Shown here: positions 1 to 6,384 of the stretch, in pieces
How positions within the stretch are numbered: position 1 is the stretch's first letter
Layout of the letters: every line of letters starts with the position of its first letter
DNA from: CAYSYM01 sp964435115
Lineage (GTDB): Bacteria > Chloroflexota > UBA6077 > CF-72
NCBI GenBank assembly: GCA_964435115.1
Contig: CAYSYM010000071.1
Location: 1 to 17,058 of the forward strand
DNA length: 17,058 bases
Direction: 5' to 3'
Program-made: the position numbers and the translations under genes
Notes under the pieces: model-generated
What the model was told of the DNA's origin: nothing
Seen by the model: only the letters and a program-made list of their open reading frames with translations
The model's database searches: none

Positions 1-22
1 TCATGGTCGTGTCCTGAAATGA

Positions 23-50
23 ACAAGGCCCGCATCGCTGCGGGCCTTGT
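23..50 (-). terminator. Rho-independent terminator of the tRNA-Asn locus
   Basis: A perfect 12-bp inverted repeat (ACAAGGCCCGCA / TGCGGGCCTTGT) encloses a 4-nt TCGC loop. Read on the minus strand it lies just after the tRNA-Asn 3' fragment and is followed by a modest T-rich tail (GTTCATTTC). This is where the tRNA transcript would end, so it belongs to the original chromosome side rather than to the inserted element. The arms are symmetrical, so it could stop transcription from both sides. Confidence 0.8.
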
Positions 51-56
51 GGAATC

Positions 57-101
57 TGGCTCCCCGACCTGGGCTCGAACCAGGGACCTACGGATTAACA
101 G
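57..101 (-). repeat. 3' half of tRNA-Asn(GTT): probable attachment site at the element boundary
   Basis: On the minus strand positions 101 to 57 read as the tRNA-Asn anticodon loop (CTGTTAA, anticodon GTT), the 3' anticodon strand, variable loop, a T-arm with GGTTCGAGCC, the acceptor 3' strand and an encoded CCA. On the 5' side (positions above 101) the sequence shows no anticodon 5' strand, D-arm or acceptor 5' strand, so this is not a functional tRNA gene. A 45-bp tRNA copy starting exactly in the anticodon loop is what site-specific tyrosine recombinases leave at the distal end when they integrate into a tRNA 3' end. The retained terminator beyond it fits the chromosomal side. Inference: the element extends rightwards and an intact tRNA-Asn lies at its other end, outside this window. 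Confidence 0.8.
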
Positions 102-219
102 GGTAAGCCACTCACAAAGCAGTCTTTAAAATCAATACCCTGCAATGCTCGCCAGCATTTAATGTAGCCACAAATAGTGCAGGAATGCCCAAATTATAAT
201 GTGCTTAGCTACGATCCGG

Positions 220-1116
220 CTACGCTCGTGGCCGCAAAGTCCGCTTGTTCAAACTTGCAATTGAGACCCTCTTGCCTCTCTCTCGGGCGGCGAGTCCATA
301 GACTTCAAAAGGATCAACCTTCACCATTTCGCGGACCACTTTCGTCAGCACATAACTGTAATTCTCTTCTTCAGGGTCAGGGAGATACGCGGCCCGGCAA
401 AGCATCTCAAACGCATCAACGGCAGGTCCGTGATCGGTGGTCGGAGGATAATGTCCAAACGACATGCAGTACGCTCGCACAAACACATTCGCAAGCCTTT
501 TCTTCACTATGAAATTAGGACCGGTTCCTCGAGGGTTTCCCCTGCCGGTTTTTGCCCATGTCGCCGCGCAATCGAGAATTTCCGCCAGTTCGTCAAGGTC
601 GTGAAAGACATCCGCTAAGAAATCGTTGATCCCTCGCATAGACTCCGCGGTGCTGTCTGTTTTCCCCTCACTCGGCTTCGCAGAATAATTTTCCCCTCCG
701 ATTCGATTGAGAGCCTCACTAAGAAATTCCGAGCTACATTCCTTTAATCCCTTAACGAGATGGCGATCGCGCACCCTTTTTTCGAGGTAAAGCTGTGTCA
801 TTGCTGCACCAAATAGTCGCCTTGTACGGGTGTCAAAACTCGATGCATCAGCTGCGAGTTTATATTCCAATGGAGAGAGTAACTCCCGCAGCTTCTTACA
901 CTGGGCCAACTGGCGACGAAGTAGAGGAAATACTTCTTTGTCGGCCAGCACTGCCCCGCCACCCTCCAAGATAAATGCGAAATCAAAGCTCAACCAGGGG
1001 CGAATGTGTGAGATGAAGTCATCGACTCCTTCCTTATTCGAGAGGATTCTGCGCATGTCACGACATGCCTGATCTACTCTGGCGACGCTATCTTTAGCAA
1101 ACATGAGGACGAACAC
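220..1116 (-). CDS. Hypothetical protein, 298 aa, first gene inside the element
   Basis: I do not recognise this protein. The chosen start is GTG at 1116, which has an AGGAA ribosome binding site nine bases upstream; the in-frame ATG at 1104 has none. It is soluble, mostly alpha-helical and charged, with no signal peptide or membrane segment. The N-terminal half (about 1-125) is rich in Leu/Arg helices. The middle (about 145-190) has a helical stretch with many Asp/Glu (DVFHDLDELAEILD). The C-terminal third holds a region (RLANVFVRAYCMSFGHYPP, then DAFEMLCRAAY) that resembles small helical segments seen in many uncharacterised phage and ICE proteins, but no catalytic motif is visible. It is transcribed toward the tRNA-Asn att fragment and stands alone, which is typical of boundary cargo genes. 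Confidence 0.75.
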   Translation of the reverse strand: MFVLMFAKDSVARVDQACRDMRRILSNKEGVDDFISHIRPWLSFDFAFILEGGGAVLADKEVFPLLRRQLAQCKKLRELLSPLEYKLAADASSFDTRTRRLFGAAMTQLYLEKRVRDRHLVKGLKECSSEFLSEALNRIGGENYSAKPSEGKTDSTAESMRGINDFLADVFHDLDELAEILDCAATWAKTGRGNPRGTGPNFIVKKRLANVFVRAYCMSFGHYPPTTDHGPAVDAFEMLCRAAYLPDPEEENYSYVLTKVVREMVKVDPFEVYGLAARERGKRVSIASLNKRTLRPRA

Positions 1117-1258
1117 TTACGCGATTTCCTGTCCTTATACTCGGGTACGGATACCAAAGGAAGGCCCATGAGGATTACCCACCAACAGCGGATCGGTCGC
1201 AACGCATAATCCGTTTGTGGACCCTAAGACCATGATGCAGACGAAGGAGCATTAGTCG

Positions 1259-1519
1259 ATGACTTCCACCGCACAAAACCTGATCGGCTATTCGGCCGCG
1301 ACGTTAACGACAGTCGCCTTCGTGCCGCAAGCTCTACATTCCTGGAAGACCCGAGATCTCTCCGGCGTCTCACTGACCATGTACAGCCTTTTCACGTTGG
1401 GAGTGGCGCTGTGGCTGGTCTATGGCATCTATCTTGACGCTTGGCCTATCATCATCGCAAACGGTATCACGGTGGTTCTAGCCGCGGTGGTCCTTACCCT
1501 TAAGCTGATCCACAAATGA
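1259..1519 (+). CDS. SemiSWEET-type sugar transporter (PQ-loop/MtN3 family)
   Basis: An 86-aa membrane protein with three predicted transmembrane helices (about 6-26, 40-58 and 62-83), the whole length of a bacterial SemiSWEET, which works as a homodimer in the inner membrane moving small sugars down their gradient. The family's PQ motif is present in TM1 (Phe-Val-Pro23-Gln24). Trp52 and Asn68 are spaced as the pocket Trp and Asn of characterised SemiSWEETs. The start ATG has AAGGAG nine bases upstream. Its stop overlaps the next start (ATGA), so it is translationally coupled to the HIT gene and is the first gene of a three-gene operon. Family assignment is firm. The substrate is unknown, and in this setting it might act in a nucleotide or nuclease pathway rather than in carbon uptake. 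Confidence 0.9.
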   Translation: MTSTAQNLIGYSAATLTTVAFVPQALHSWKTRDLSGVSLTMYSLFTLGVALWLVYGIYLDAWPIIIANGITVVLAAVVLTLKLIHK

Positions 1520-1902
1520 CGGGACGTTGCCCATTTTGTGCCCTTCCGGAGGAACGTGTCATCCTATCCAATCCCCACGGGGTGATGATCCGTGATGGCT
1601 TTCCCGTTTCTCCGGGGCATATGCTCATCATTCCAGTCCGCCACGTCGGTTCGTTCTTCGCCTTGGACGTCGACGAAAGGAATCACCTCCTGCTTTTGTT
1701 GGAGGAAGCCAAGCGCCGATTGGATAAGGAATTCAGGCCCACCGGTTACAACATCGGAATCAACGACGGGGCGGCGGCCGGCCAGACGGTGCCTCATCTG
1801 CACATTCATCTGATACCCCGGTATGCCGGCGACCAGCCTGATCCTCGAGGGGGCGTTCGGTGGATATTTCCCGATAAGGCCGATTATTGGACCAAGCGGT
1901 GA
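1516..1902 (+). CDS. HIT family (histidine triad) protein
   Basis: A 128-aa protein of the usual HIT length. The signature His94-Leu-His96-Ile-His98-Leu-Ile follows the conserved Asn83-Asp-Gly-Ala-Ala-Ala-Gly89-Gln-Thr-Val segment; in this family the central His (His96) forms the nucleotidyl intermediate. An N-terminal Cys5-x2-Cys8 pair probably binds zinc with downstream histidines, as in Hint/Fhit-like bacterial members. HIT enzymes hydrolyse or transfer nucleotides (AMP-amidates, dinucleoside polyphosphates, AMP-lysine); the exact substrate cannot be read from sequence. The C-terminal GGVRWIFPDKADYW tail is typical of a bacterial branch. It overlaps the SemiSWEET gene by 4 bp (ATGA) and the HNH gene at its stop (GTGA), so the three genes look like one co-translated unit. 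Confidence 0.93.
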   Translation: MTGRCPFCALPEERVILSNPHGVMIRDGFPVSPGHMLIIPVRHVGSFFALDVDERNHLLLLLEEAKRRLDKEFRPTGYNIGINDGAAAGQTVPHLHIHLIPRYAGDQPDPRGGVRWIFPDKADYWTKR

Positions 1903-2963
1903 CGATTCCTACAGCCGAACAACAGATCGAATTCCTCCAGCAGATTCAACGGCTGTTCGACGAGGGCGACTTTCAGGCGACATACAAGTTCGCCTTGCTC
2001 CTGACGCTGGCCGAACTGGCGGTGGAGCGGGGAGACGACTCGGGTGACGAATTGAACCTGCCGATGCCGAATGTCGCGGAGAAGTTCGCCGAACTGTACT
2101 GGCGGCAGATTGCACCCTATCACTCAGGGGCGCCAGGCTCGACAGCCGGGGTCCTGTTCCAGAATCTCGGAAGCCAGGCTGCGGTGGTGAATCATCTCGA
2201 TGAAGTTCATCGCGATTGTGCCGGCAACTATTCGCGGGCGCGATTCCATCCGAGGTGGAAAGAGGCCGTTCGATCCATATCGGCCGTAATCCGCAACATG
2301 CCGCTTCGCTACTTGCAGAATATCGGTGGTGTACTGGTGCCGTTCCTTTACGACTATCCGGCACCGCCTGGTCTCGTGCGGCTGAAGGCTGGTGTGGCGT
2401 TCAATCTGCGTCGCTACCAGGCGCTGATACAGCATCTCGCGCGATCAGGCTGGTTGGACCACGTGCGCGGAAACTGCCGGAACGCGTCAATGCTCGGCCA
2501 ATTGGATGATCTGGAATCGTTCATGTTTGCTTCAAGACGGGCGAATCTGGCCGCCGTAGTGCCCGTGCTGCATGAAGTTCAAGCTGGCCGCTGCTTCTAC
2601 TGCGACGACAAGATCCTCAATGGCGCCGAGGTGGACCATTTCATTCCATGGTCGCGCTACCCAAGAGACACCGCCCATAACTTCGTTCTGGCGCATAAGA
2701 CGTGCAACACCGATAAGCGCGACATGCTGGCGGCCAAGCCGCACCTTGAGCGCTGGATGGATCGTATGGTGCGACATGGTGGTGAAATCGGTGAACGATT
2801 GGCTGAGCACGGATTCTTGGCTGACGTTCCTTGTTCGACAATGGTTGCTCGTTGGGCGTACGAACAATCGATCGCAGTCAAAGGACACGCATGGGCTGGA
2901 CGAGGTGTGGTCGTCCCAATTGGTAACGATTACCTCGACATCTTCATTTGGCGAGCCCAATGA
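1899..2963 (+). CDS. HNH endonuclease domain protein
   Basis: 354 aa from the GTG at 1899, which overlaps the HIT stop (GTGA). A TTG at 1887 would add four residues. The C-terminal half holds a complete HNH/ICEA-type nuclease: Cys232-x2-Cys235, then Val-Asp-His247-Phe-Ile-Pro-Trp-Ser, Asn261 and His266-x2-Cys269-Asn270. The Cys pairs form a zinc knuckle around a His-metal active site; such domains nick or cut DNA (some act on RNA) using Mg2+ or another divalent metal. The N-terminal 200 residues are helical, with the segment TYKFALLLTLAELAVERGDD, and have no motif I can name; they may provide target recognition. Its tight coupling to HIT and SemiSWEET genes argues against a free-standing homing enzyme. 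It ends convergently with the TIR/ATPase locus. Confidence 0.88.
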   Translation: MTIPTAEQQIEFLQQIQRLFDEGDFQATYKFALLLTLAELAVERGDDSGDELNLPMPNVAEKFAELYWRQIAPYHSGAPGSTAGVLFQNLGSQAAVVNHLDEVHRDCAGNYSRARFHPRWKEAVRSISAVIRNMPLRYLQNIGGVLVPFLYDYPAPPGLVRLKAGVAFNLRRYQALIQHLARSGWLDHVRGNCRNASMLGQLDDLESFMFASRRANLAAVVPVLHEVQAGRCFYCDDKILNGAEVDHFIPWSRYPRDTAHNFVLAHKTCNTDKRDMLAAKPHLERWMDRMVRHGGEIGERLAEHGFLADVPCSTMVARWAYEQSIAVKGHAWAGRGVVVPIGNDYLDIFIWRAQ

Positions 2964-3057
2964 GGAACGGCCTGTCGTAATCACAGACCAGCCATATGCT
3001 TCTCCCCGTGCTTGCCAAGTTCGGAGAAGAAGTACAGCGCCATCGAATCGGATTGGG

Positions 3058-3134
3058 ATGGCTCGTGGAGTTCGGAGTCGAACCTTCGGGCTGCGGCTCA
3101 CAGATTTAGCGCAGCCTTCCTCCGGACGAGCCAT
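3058..3134 (-). other. tRNA-like structured relic between convergent genes
   Basis: A perfect 9-bp inverted repeat (ATGGCTCGT at 3058-3066, ACGAGCCAT at 3126-3134) closes a 77-nt segment. It contains two inner hairpins: GGCTGCG/CGCAGCC with a 14-nt loop, and GTTCG/CGAAC with a 4-nt loop. On the minus strand the order CTAAATCTG, long variable-like arm, CGAAGGTTCGACTCC resembles the 3' half of a class II tRNA, closest by eye to tRNA-Tyr. The canonical T-stem does not pair and no D-arm is evident, so I do not call a functional tRNA. It could be a decayed phage or ICE tRNA, an old attachment site, or a bidirectional terminator-like structure. The TAA ending the TIR-frame ORF falls inside it. Confidence 0.45.
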
Positions 3135-4506
3135 AGGCGAACGAGCCTAGTGAAGTGTCTGGACCGAGATGTCGAGATACATCTTGGCCACAGGAGGGAA
3201 ATGAGTGGTGAAGACTAGCTGCTTGTTCTGGGCCTCGCAGTGCTCGTTGAGACTGCGGAGCAGTTTCCCCAAGGCGTCCTGGTGAAGGAATAGATCGATC
3301 TCGTCGATGAGAAGCAAGGAGTGCTTCGGCGCCTCGAAGATCATTTGAAGGATGTGGAAGACCCGTTGCTCCCCCGAACTCATCGACAAGGCGGGATAGG
3401 TCAGGCCGGCGGCACTCACCCCGATCGACGTGCGGTTTCCGCGCTGGTAGTCCACCGAATGATAATGGCTGTAAACCTTGTTGAGTACCTGCCCAGCCGC
3501 CTCCCTCACGCGGACGTCGACGCTGTTCGTCCTGGCAGTCTTGGCGTAGTGCACCATGGTGTTCAGCCCGAACACTTCGACCTCGGGGACAGAGTCCCGG
3601 ATCATAAGCAGGCGAACGTTCCGCGACGGTCTTTTCTCGTATCGGGGAGTCCAGCGGTCCGACACCTTTTCGAACACCGTGGTCCTCGATTCGACGTTGG
3701 GGCCGACTCTCTGGGACCAGGACACCGAGAACTTGCTTCCCTGGCTCCACGGGAACAGTCAGTGCCGCTGGCACTACCGTAGCCCTCGCGCTTTGGCTCG
3801 CATCTCGTCGAATTGCCCGTAGCAACTCGCTCACAACATGGTCGATTCCATTGTCCGTTGTGACGGCGAGTCGTCCGGCAAGCATCGGCGATTGTGCGCG
3901 AATAGCTGCCTCATCGACCCGATGCCAGATGGGCAGGATGACCTTGACGCCAGCCGCCTCGCGGGCGGCCAAGCCGTCAAGTTCGGCTTGCGGCCAATGC
4001 TTTTGAAGGAAGCTGGAACTGATGATGGCGATGCCAAAACGCGATCCGGCAAGACCCCGTTCGATGGATTGGCGCAGACTATCGCCAACGGTCAGTTCGA
4101 AGCGATCAAGCCAAACGCGGAGTCCCTCTGCATGTAGGCGCTCGGCAAGCGGCAAAGCCACTTCTGTCTTGTCTTCACTGGCATGACTAATGAAAACGTC
4201 CCATTCCATAGCACTTTTTCCCGCTGTCGGAGCCGAACTGCTCTCGCTTGGCTGTCCTTCGCAGGCGAGCAGAGCATTACACCCGCGTGCATTGATTCGG
4301 CCGGCGTAGGGCAGCCTAAAAGTCTTAAGCCAACCCTTCTCGGCAAGGTAGCGAAAAGCGCGCTCGGCATCGCCCCGGCTGAGGCCGAGCTCACTCGCGA
4401 GTTCATGAGCAAGGGCGGGCTCGCCCGAACTCTCATCGCGCCGCTTGAACGCCCTTAGCAGCGTGAAAGCGAGTGCGTCAATAGCGGTTGGGGGCGAAGA
4501 AGGCAT
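3106..4506 (-). CDS. Winged-helix/TIR-domain protein with aberrant out-of-frame C-terminus
   Basis: The ATG at 4506 has AGGA nine bases upstream. Residues about 8-80 form a winged-helix-like segment (LAHELASELGLSRGDAERAF). Residues about 101-245 are a TIR domain: Trp102-Asp-Val-Phe-Ile-Ser-His108, then WLDRFELTVGDSLRQSIE, GIAIISSSFLQKHW, with Glu175 at the position of the catalytic Glu of TIR NADases. Such TIR proteins deplete NAD+ or make signalling nucleotides in anti-phage defence. From about residue 250 to 466 the composition changes abruptly to Arg/Gly/Ser-rich sequence with no fold. That part is the wrong frame of an ATPase gene that reads well in another frame at 3147-3758. I infer a deletion or frameshift joining a TIR gene to an ATPase 3' part. 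The TIR domain may still be made, with a junk tail. Confidence 0.75.
   Translation of the reverse strand: MPSSPPTAIDALAFTLLRAFKRRDESSGEPALAHELASELGLSRGDAERAFRYLAEKGWLKTFRLPYAGRINARGCNALLACEGQPSESSSAPTAGKSAMEWDVFISHASEDKTEVALPLAERLHAEGLRVWLDRFELTVGDSLRQSIERGLAGSRFGIAIISSSFLQKHWPQAELDGLAAREAAGVKVILPIWHRVDEAAIRAQSPMLAGRLAVTTDNGIDHVVSELLRAIRRDASQSARATVVPAALTVPVEPGKQVLGVLVPESRPQRRIEDHGVRKGVGPLDSPIREKTVAERSPAYDPGLCPRGRSVRAEHHGALRQDCQDEQRRRPREGGGWAGTQQGLQPLSFGGLPARKPHVDRGECRRPDLSRLVDEFGGATGLPHPSNDLRGAEALLASHRRDRSIPSPGRLGETAPQSQRALRGPEQAASLHHSFPSCGQDVSRHLGPDTSLGSFAYGSSGGRLR
3147..3758 (-). pseudogene. 3' remnant of an AAA/SMC-like ATPase gene
   Basis: A frame open from 3758 to the TAG at 3147 encodes the C-terminal part of an AAA ATPase of the ABC/RecF-OLD kind. 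It has an ABC-signature-like segment (ALSMSSGEQRVFHIL), Walker B (LLLIDEIDLFLH) and the switch-His region (VFTTHFPPVAKM). No Walker A (GxxxxGKS/T) is present in this or the adjoining frame, and a TGA lies at 3761-3759, so the N-terminal half is missing. It sits inside the out-of-frame tail of the TIR gene on the same strand. TIR plus ATPase pairs are known defence arrangements, so the pair was probably a TIR-ATPase system now broken. It also ends very soon after the switch His, 13 bp from the tRNA-like relic, so the 3' end may be lost too. Confidence 0.75.
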
Positions 4507-4860
4507 CAGTGATCATCCTGCCGCATCAGGACCGCGCTTTTTCCCCTTGAAGCGCGAGGGCTCCGCTTCGCTCTAGAAGCGAATTGCTCATGCTCTACGT
4601 GGAGTTCTCTTTTGCCTTGATTCTATGCCGCCTTGGCATGGAGCGATAAACCGTGCCACGAAAGGCCTGCGCATTCCCGACGCCAAAACTTGTGCAATCT
4701 AACGGCAGCAAAGGTCGATTCCCTCGCGTTCGCCTCGTGCGTCTCCTCGATTCTAGATTATTTCAGTCACATATCACCTTATTGGGAACGAGCAAGGTAT
4801 GCGCTCGATCGTCCCGTTTAGAGCCAAATGTCGACTAATCACCCAATTCAAGGAGTCATC
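4507..4860. other. Intergenic region between TIR and glycine-zipper genes
   Basis: 354 bp between divergent genes with no convincing ORF. Short inverted repeats are present near the TIR start (GAAGCG/CGCTTC and GCTTC/GAAGC around 4550-4580). The stretch about 4750-4790 is locally AT-richer and could hold the promoter of the downstream gene, but I see no clear -35/-10 pair on either strand. The only strong signal is the AAGGAG at 4850-4855, five bases before the ATG at 4861. Confidence 0.5.
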
Positions 4861-5238
4861 ATGCAACTAGCATCGGATGTCAAATTCACCCATGAGTCTG
4901 CTGAAGCACCCGTCAAATGTCCTCTCTGCCATTCCGAGCAGATCGAAACTCGGCATGTCGCCAGAAATACGTGCGGTGCTGTCGGTTCTGCTGCTGGTGC
5001 CGCGGCTGGCTTCGCAGGCGTCATGAGCGGCGCGGAAGCCGGAGCAACAGCAGGCATGGTCGCCGGCCCTGTCGGTGCCGCCGTGGGCGGCCTGTTCGGC
5101 GCTGTCGTAGGCGGACTCGTCGGCGCGGCAGTCGGCGGTGCAGCCGGCGCCAAGGTTGGCAGCGTCATCGACGATAACGTCCTCGAAAACTATCGCTGCC
5201 TCGCCTGCGACCACGTGTTCGGCACCCACGATCTCTGA
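4861..5238 (+). CDS. Glycine-zipper protein with split zinc-ribbon ends
   Basis: 125 aa from the ATG at 4861, chosen because AAGGAG lies five bases upstream; an ATG at 4828 has no such site. An N-terminal Cys-Pro-Leu-Cys and a C-terminal Cys-Leu-Ala-Cys pair flank a long Gly/Ala-rich segment (about 40-105) with repeated GxxxG spacing (GPVGAAVGGLFGAVVGG), typical of glycine-zipper helices that pack in membranes or oligomerise. The two CxxC pairs could meet to form one zinc site, placing the zipper as a hairpin insertion. No signal peptide is seen. It opens the block of recombination genes and is separated from DUF932 by a terminator-like hairpin. Function unknown. The zipper is notably similar in pattern to the C-terminus of the nuclease at 12268-13824. 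Confidence 0.8.
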   Translation: MQLASDVKFTHESAEAPVKCPLCHSEQIETRHVARNTCGAVGSAAGAAAGFAGVMSGAEAGATAGMVAGPVGAAVGGLFGAVVGGLVGAAVGGAAGAKVGSVIDDNVLENYRCLACDHVFGTHDL

Positions 5239-5282
5239 CGCGCTGACCGGAACCGTCCGTACCGCCTTCTTCCTGACCCCTC

Positions 5283-5320
5283 ACGCCTCGGAAGCATTCT
5301 TCCGGGGCGTTTCTTATTTG
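5283..5320 (+). terminator. Terminator-like hairpin just upstream of the DUF932 ribosome binding site
   Basis: A 12-bp stem (ACGCCTCGGAAG / CTTCCGGGGCGT, one T-G wobble) with a CATT loop is followed by TTCTTATTTG. The T-rich tail runs straight into the GGAG that serves the DUF932 GTG start. It may end transcription of the glycine-zipper gene, or act as an attenuating or mRNA-stabilising element within an operon. Confidence 0.65.
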
Positions 5321-5329
5321 GAGATCATC

Positions 5330-6307
5330 GTGGCACATCAACTCGCTTCCACTAATGACATGGCCTATATCGGCGACACGCCCTGGCACGGTCTGGGAAA
5401 CCCGCTCCCGAAGCATCAGCCCATCGAAATCTGGCAGCAGCAAGCCAACATGAACTGGCAGATCAACGAAGCACAGGTCCGATTCATGTCCGACGCCGTC
5501 GGCAACCTCGGCACCATCCACTCATTCCCGGAGCAGAAGGTGCTCTACCGCTCCGACACCAAGGAAGCTCTGTCGGTCGTTTCACAACGCTACCACGTCG
5601 TGCAGCCGCGTGAAGTTCTGGAGTTCTATCGCGACCTCACCGAAATCTCTGGCTTCGAACTGGAGACTGCCGGCATCCTCAAGGGCGGTCGCAAGTTCTG
5701 GGCGCTGGCCCGCACCGGACAATCGGCAGCGCTGAAGGGCAACGACATCGTCCATGGCTACCTGCTGCTGGCCACCTCCTGCGATGGTACCTTGGCGACC
5801 ACGGCGACGCCGACCACGATTCGCGTGGTCTGCAACAACACGCTAACGATCGCCCTCAATGGCGCCAGCCAAGCGATCAAGGTGCCCCACAGTACGTGCT
5901 TTGATCCGCAGGCCGTCAAGCAGCAGATGGGCATCGCCGTCTCGCAATGGGATGCGTTTATGTACCGCATGCGAACGCTGGCCGAACGCAAGGTCAAGTC
6001 GCACGAGGCCATGAACTATTTCCTGCGGGTGCTTTGCGACGTTCAGCCTGGTAATGCCGAGATGTCCGGCCTCGTCAACGAACGAGCGCTCAAGAAGGTG
6101 CAAAGCCTCTACGACGGCCAGGGCAGGGGTGCTGAGCTGGAGGCAGCCAAGGGTACGGCCTGGGGCCTCGTCAACGCGGTCACGGAATACGTCGACCACG
6201 AGCGCCGCGCCAAGAGCCCCGAGTACCGCATGGATTCGGCTTGGTTCGGCTATGGGGCGGGCATCAAGCAGCGTGCCCTGGACGTCGCCTTGCAACTGGC
6301 CGCCTGA
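5330..6307 (+). CDS. DUF932 family (phage/plasmid-like TIGR03299) protein
   Basis: 325 aa from the GTG at 5330, chosen because GGAG lies six bases upstream; the frame is open further 5' but those codons overlap the previous gene. The N-terminus carries the family hallmark Thr-Pro-Trp-His-Gly-Leu-Gly, followed by the mixed alpha/beta region and the conserved ATPTTIRVVCNNTL segment near the middle. DUF932 proteins have no settled biochemical role. They recur in phages, plasmids and ICEs beside recombination exonucleases and single-strand annealing proteins, which is the context here (YqaJ and Gp3-like genes follow). It is cytosolic with no membrane segment. A role in element recombination or DNA repair is inferred from neighbours only. 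Confidence 0.9.
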   Translation: MAHQLASTNDMAYIGDTPWHGLGNPLPKHQPIEIWQQQANMNWQINEAQVRFMSDAVGNLGTIHSFPEQKVLYRSDTKEALSVVSQRYHVVQPREVLEFYRDLTEISGFELETAGILKGGRKFWALARTGQSAALKGNDIVHGYLLLATSCDGTLATTATPTTIRVVCNNTLTIALNGASQAIKVPHSTCFDPQAVKQQMGIAVSQWDAFMYRMRTLAERKVKSHEAMNYFLRVLCDVQPGNAEMSGLVNERALKKVQSLYDGQGRGAELEAAKGTAWGLVNAVTEYVDHERRAKSPEYRMDSAWFGYGAGIKQRALDVALQLAA

Positions 6308-6329
6308 CTTACCGTCCCTCAATCCTGAG

Positions 6330-6368
6330 ACGCCCGGTTCAGCTTCGGCTGTCCGGGCGTTTCTATTT
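6330..6368 (+). terminator. Terminator-like hairpin just upstream of the YqaJ ribosome binding site
   Basis: An 8-bp outer stem (ACGCCCGG / CCGGGCGT) stacks on a 4-bp inner stem (CAGC / GCTG) capped by a TTCG tetraloop, followed by TTCTATTT. The layout repeats that before DUF932: hairpin, T-rich tail, then at once a ribosome binding site (GGAAGGAG). It looks like an intrinsic terminator or attenuator set between operon genes. Confidence 0.7.
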
Positions 6369-6384
6369 CTGGAAGGAGAAACCC

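Noticed and set aside
1168..1209. 13-codon ORF with an AGGAAG site upstream of the SemiSWEET gene
   Set aside because: Too short to support. It could be a leader peptide or remnant, but no regulatory structure accompanies it.
2532..3134. Minus-strand ORF starting in the tRNA-like element
   Set aside because: It covers the HNH domain on the opposite strand and has no family features.
3058..3134. Integron attC site
   Set aside because: The GTTCG/CGAAC stem superficially recalls attC core sites, but GTTRRRY/RYYYAAC cores are not present in the right order and the multi-branch fold differs from the attC hairpin.
3720..3765. P-loop-like EPGKQ at the TIR/ATPase junction
   Set aside because: It lacks the GxxxxGK(S/T) pattern and falls in the TIR frame, not the ATPase frame.
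4633..4838. Short plus-strand ORFs in the gap before the glycine-zipper gene
   Set aside because: No ribosome binding sites, no protein-like composition and overlapping frames.
5138..5329. Upstream extension of the DUF932 frame
   Set aside because: It overlaps the glycine-zipper gene and the hairpin; the GTG at 5330 has a well-placed GGAG and matches the family N-terminus.
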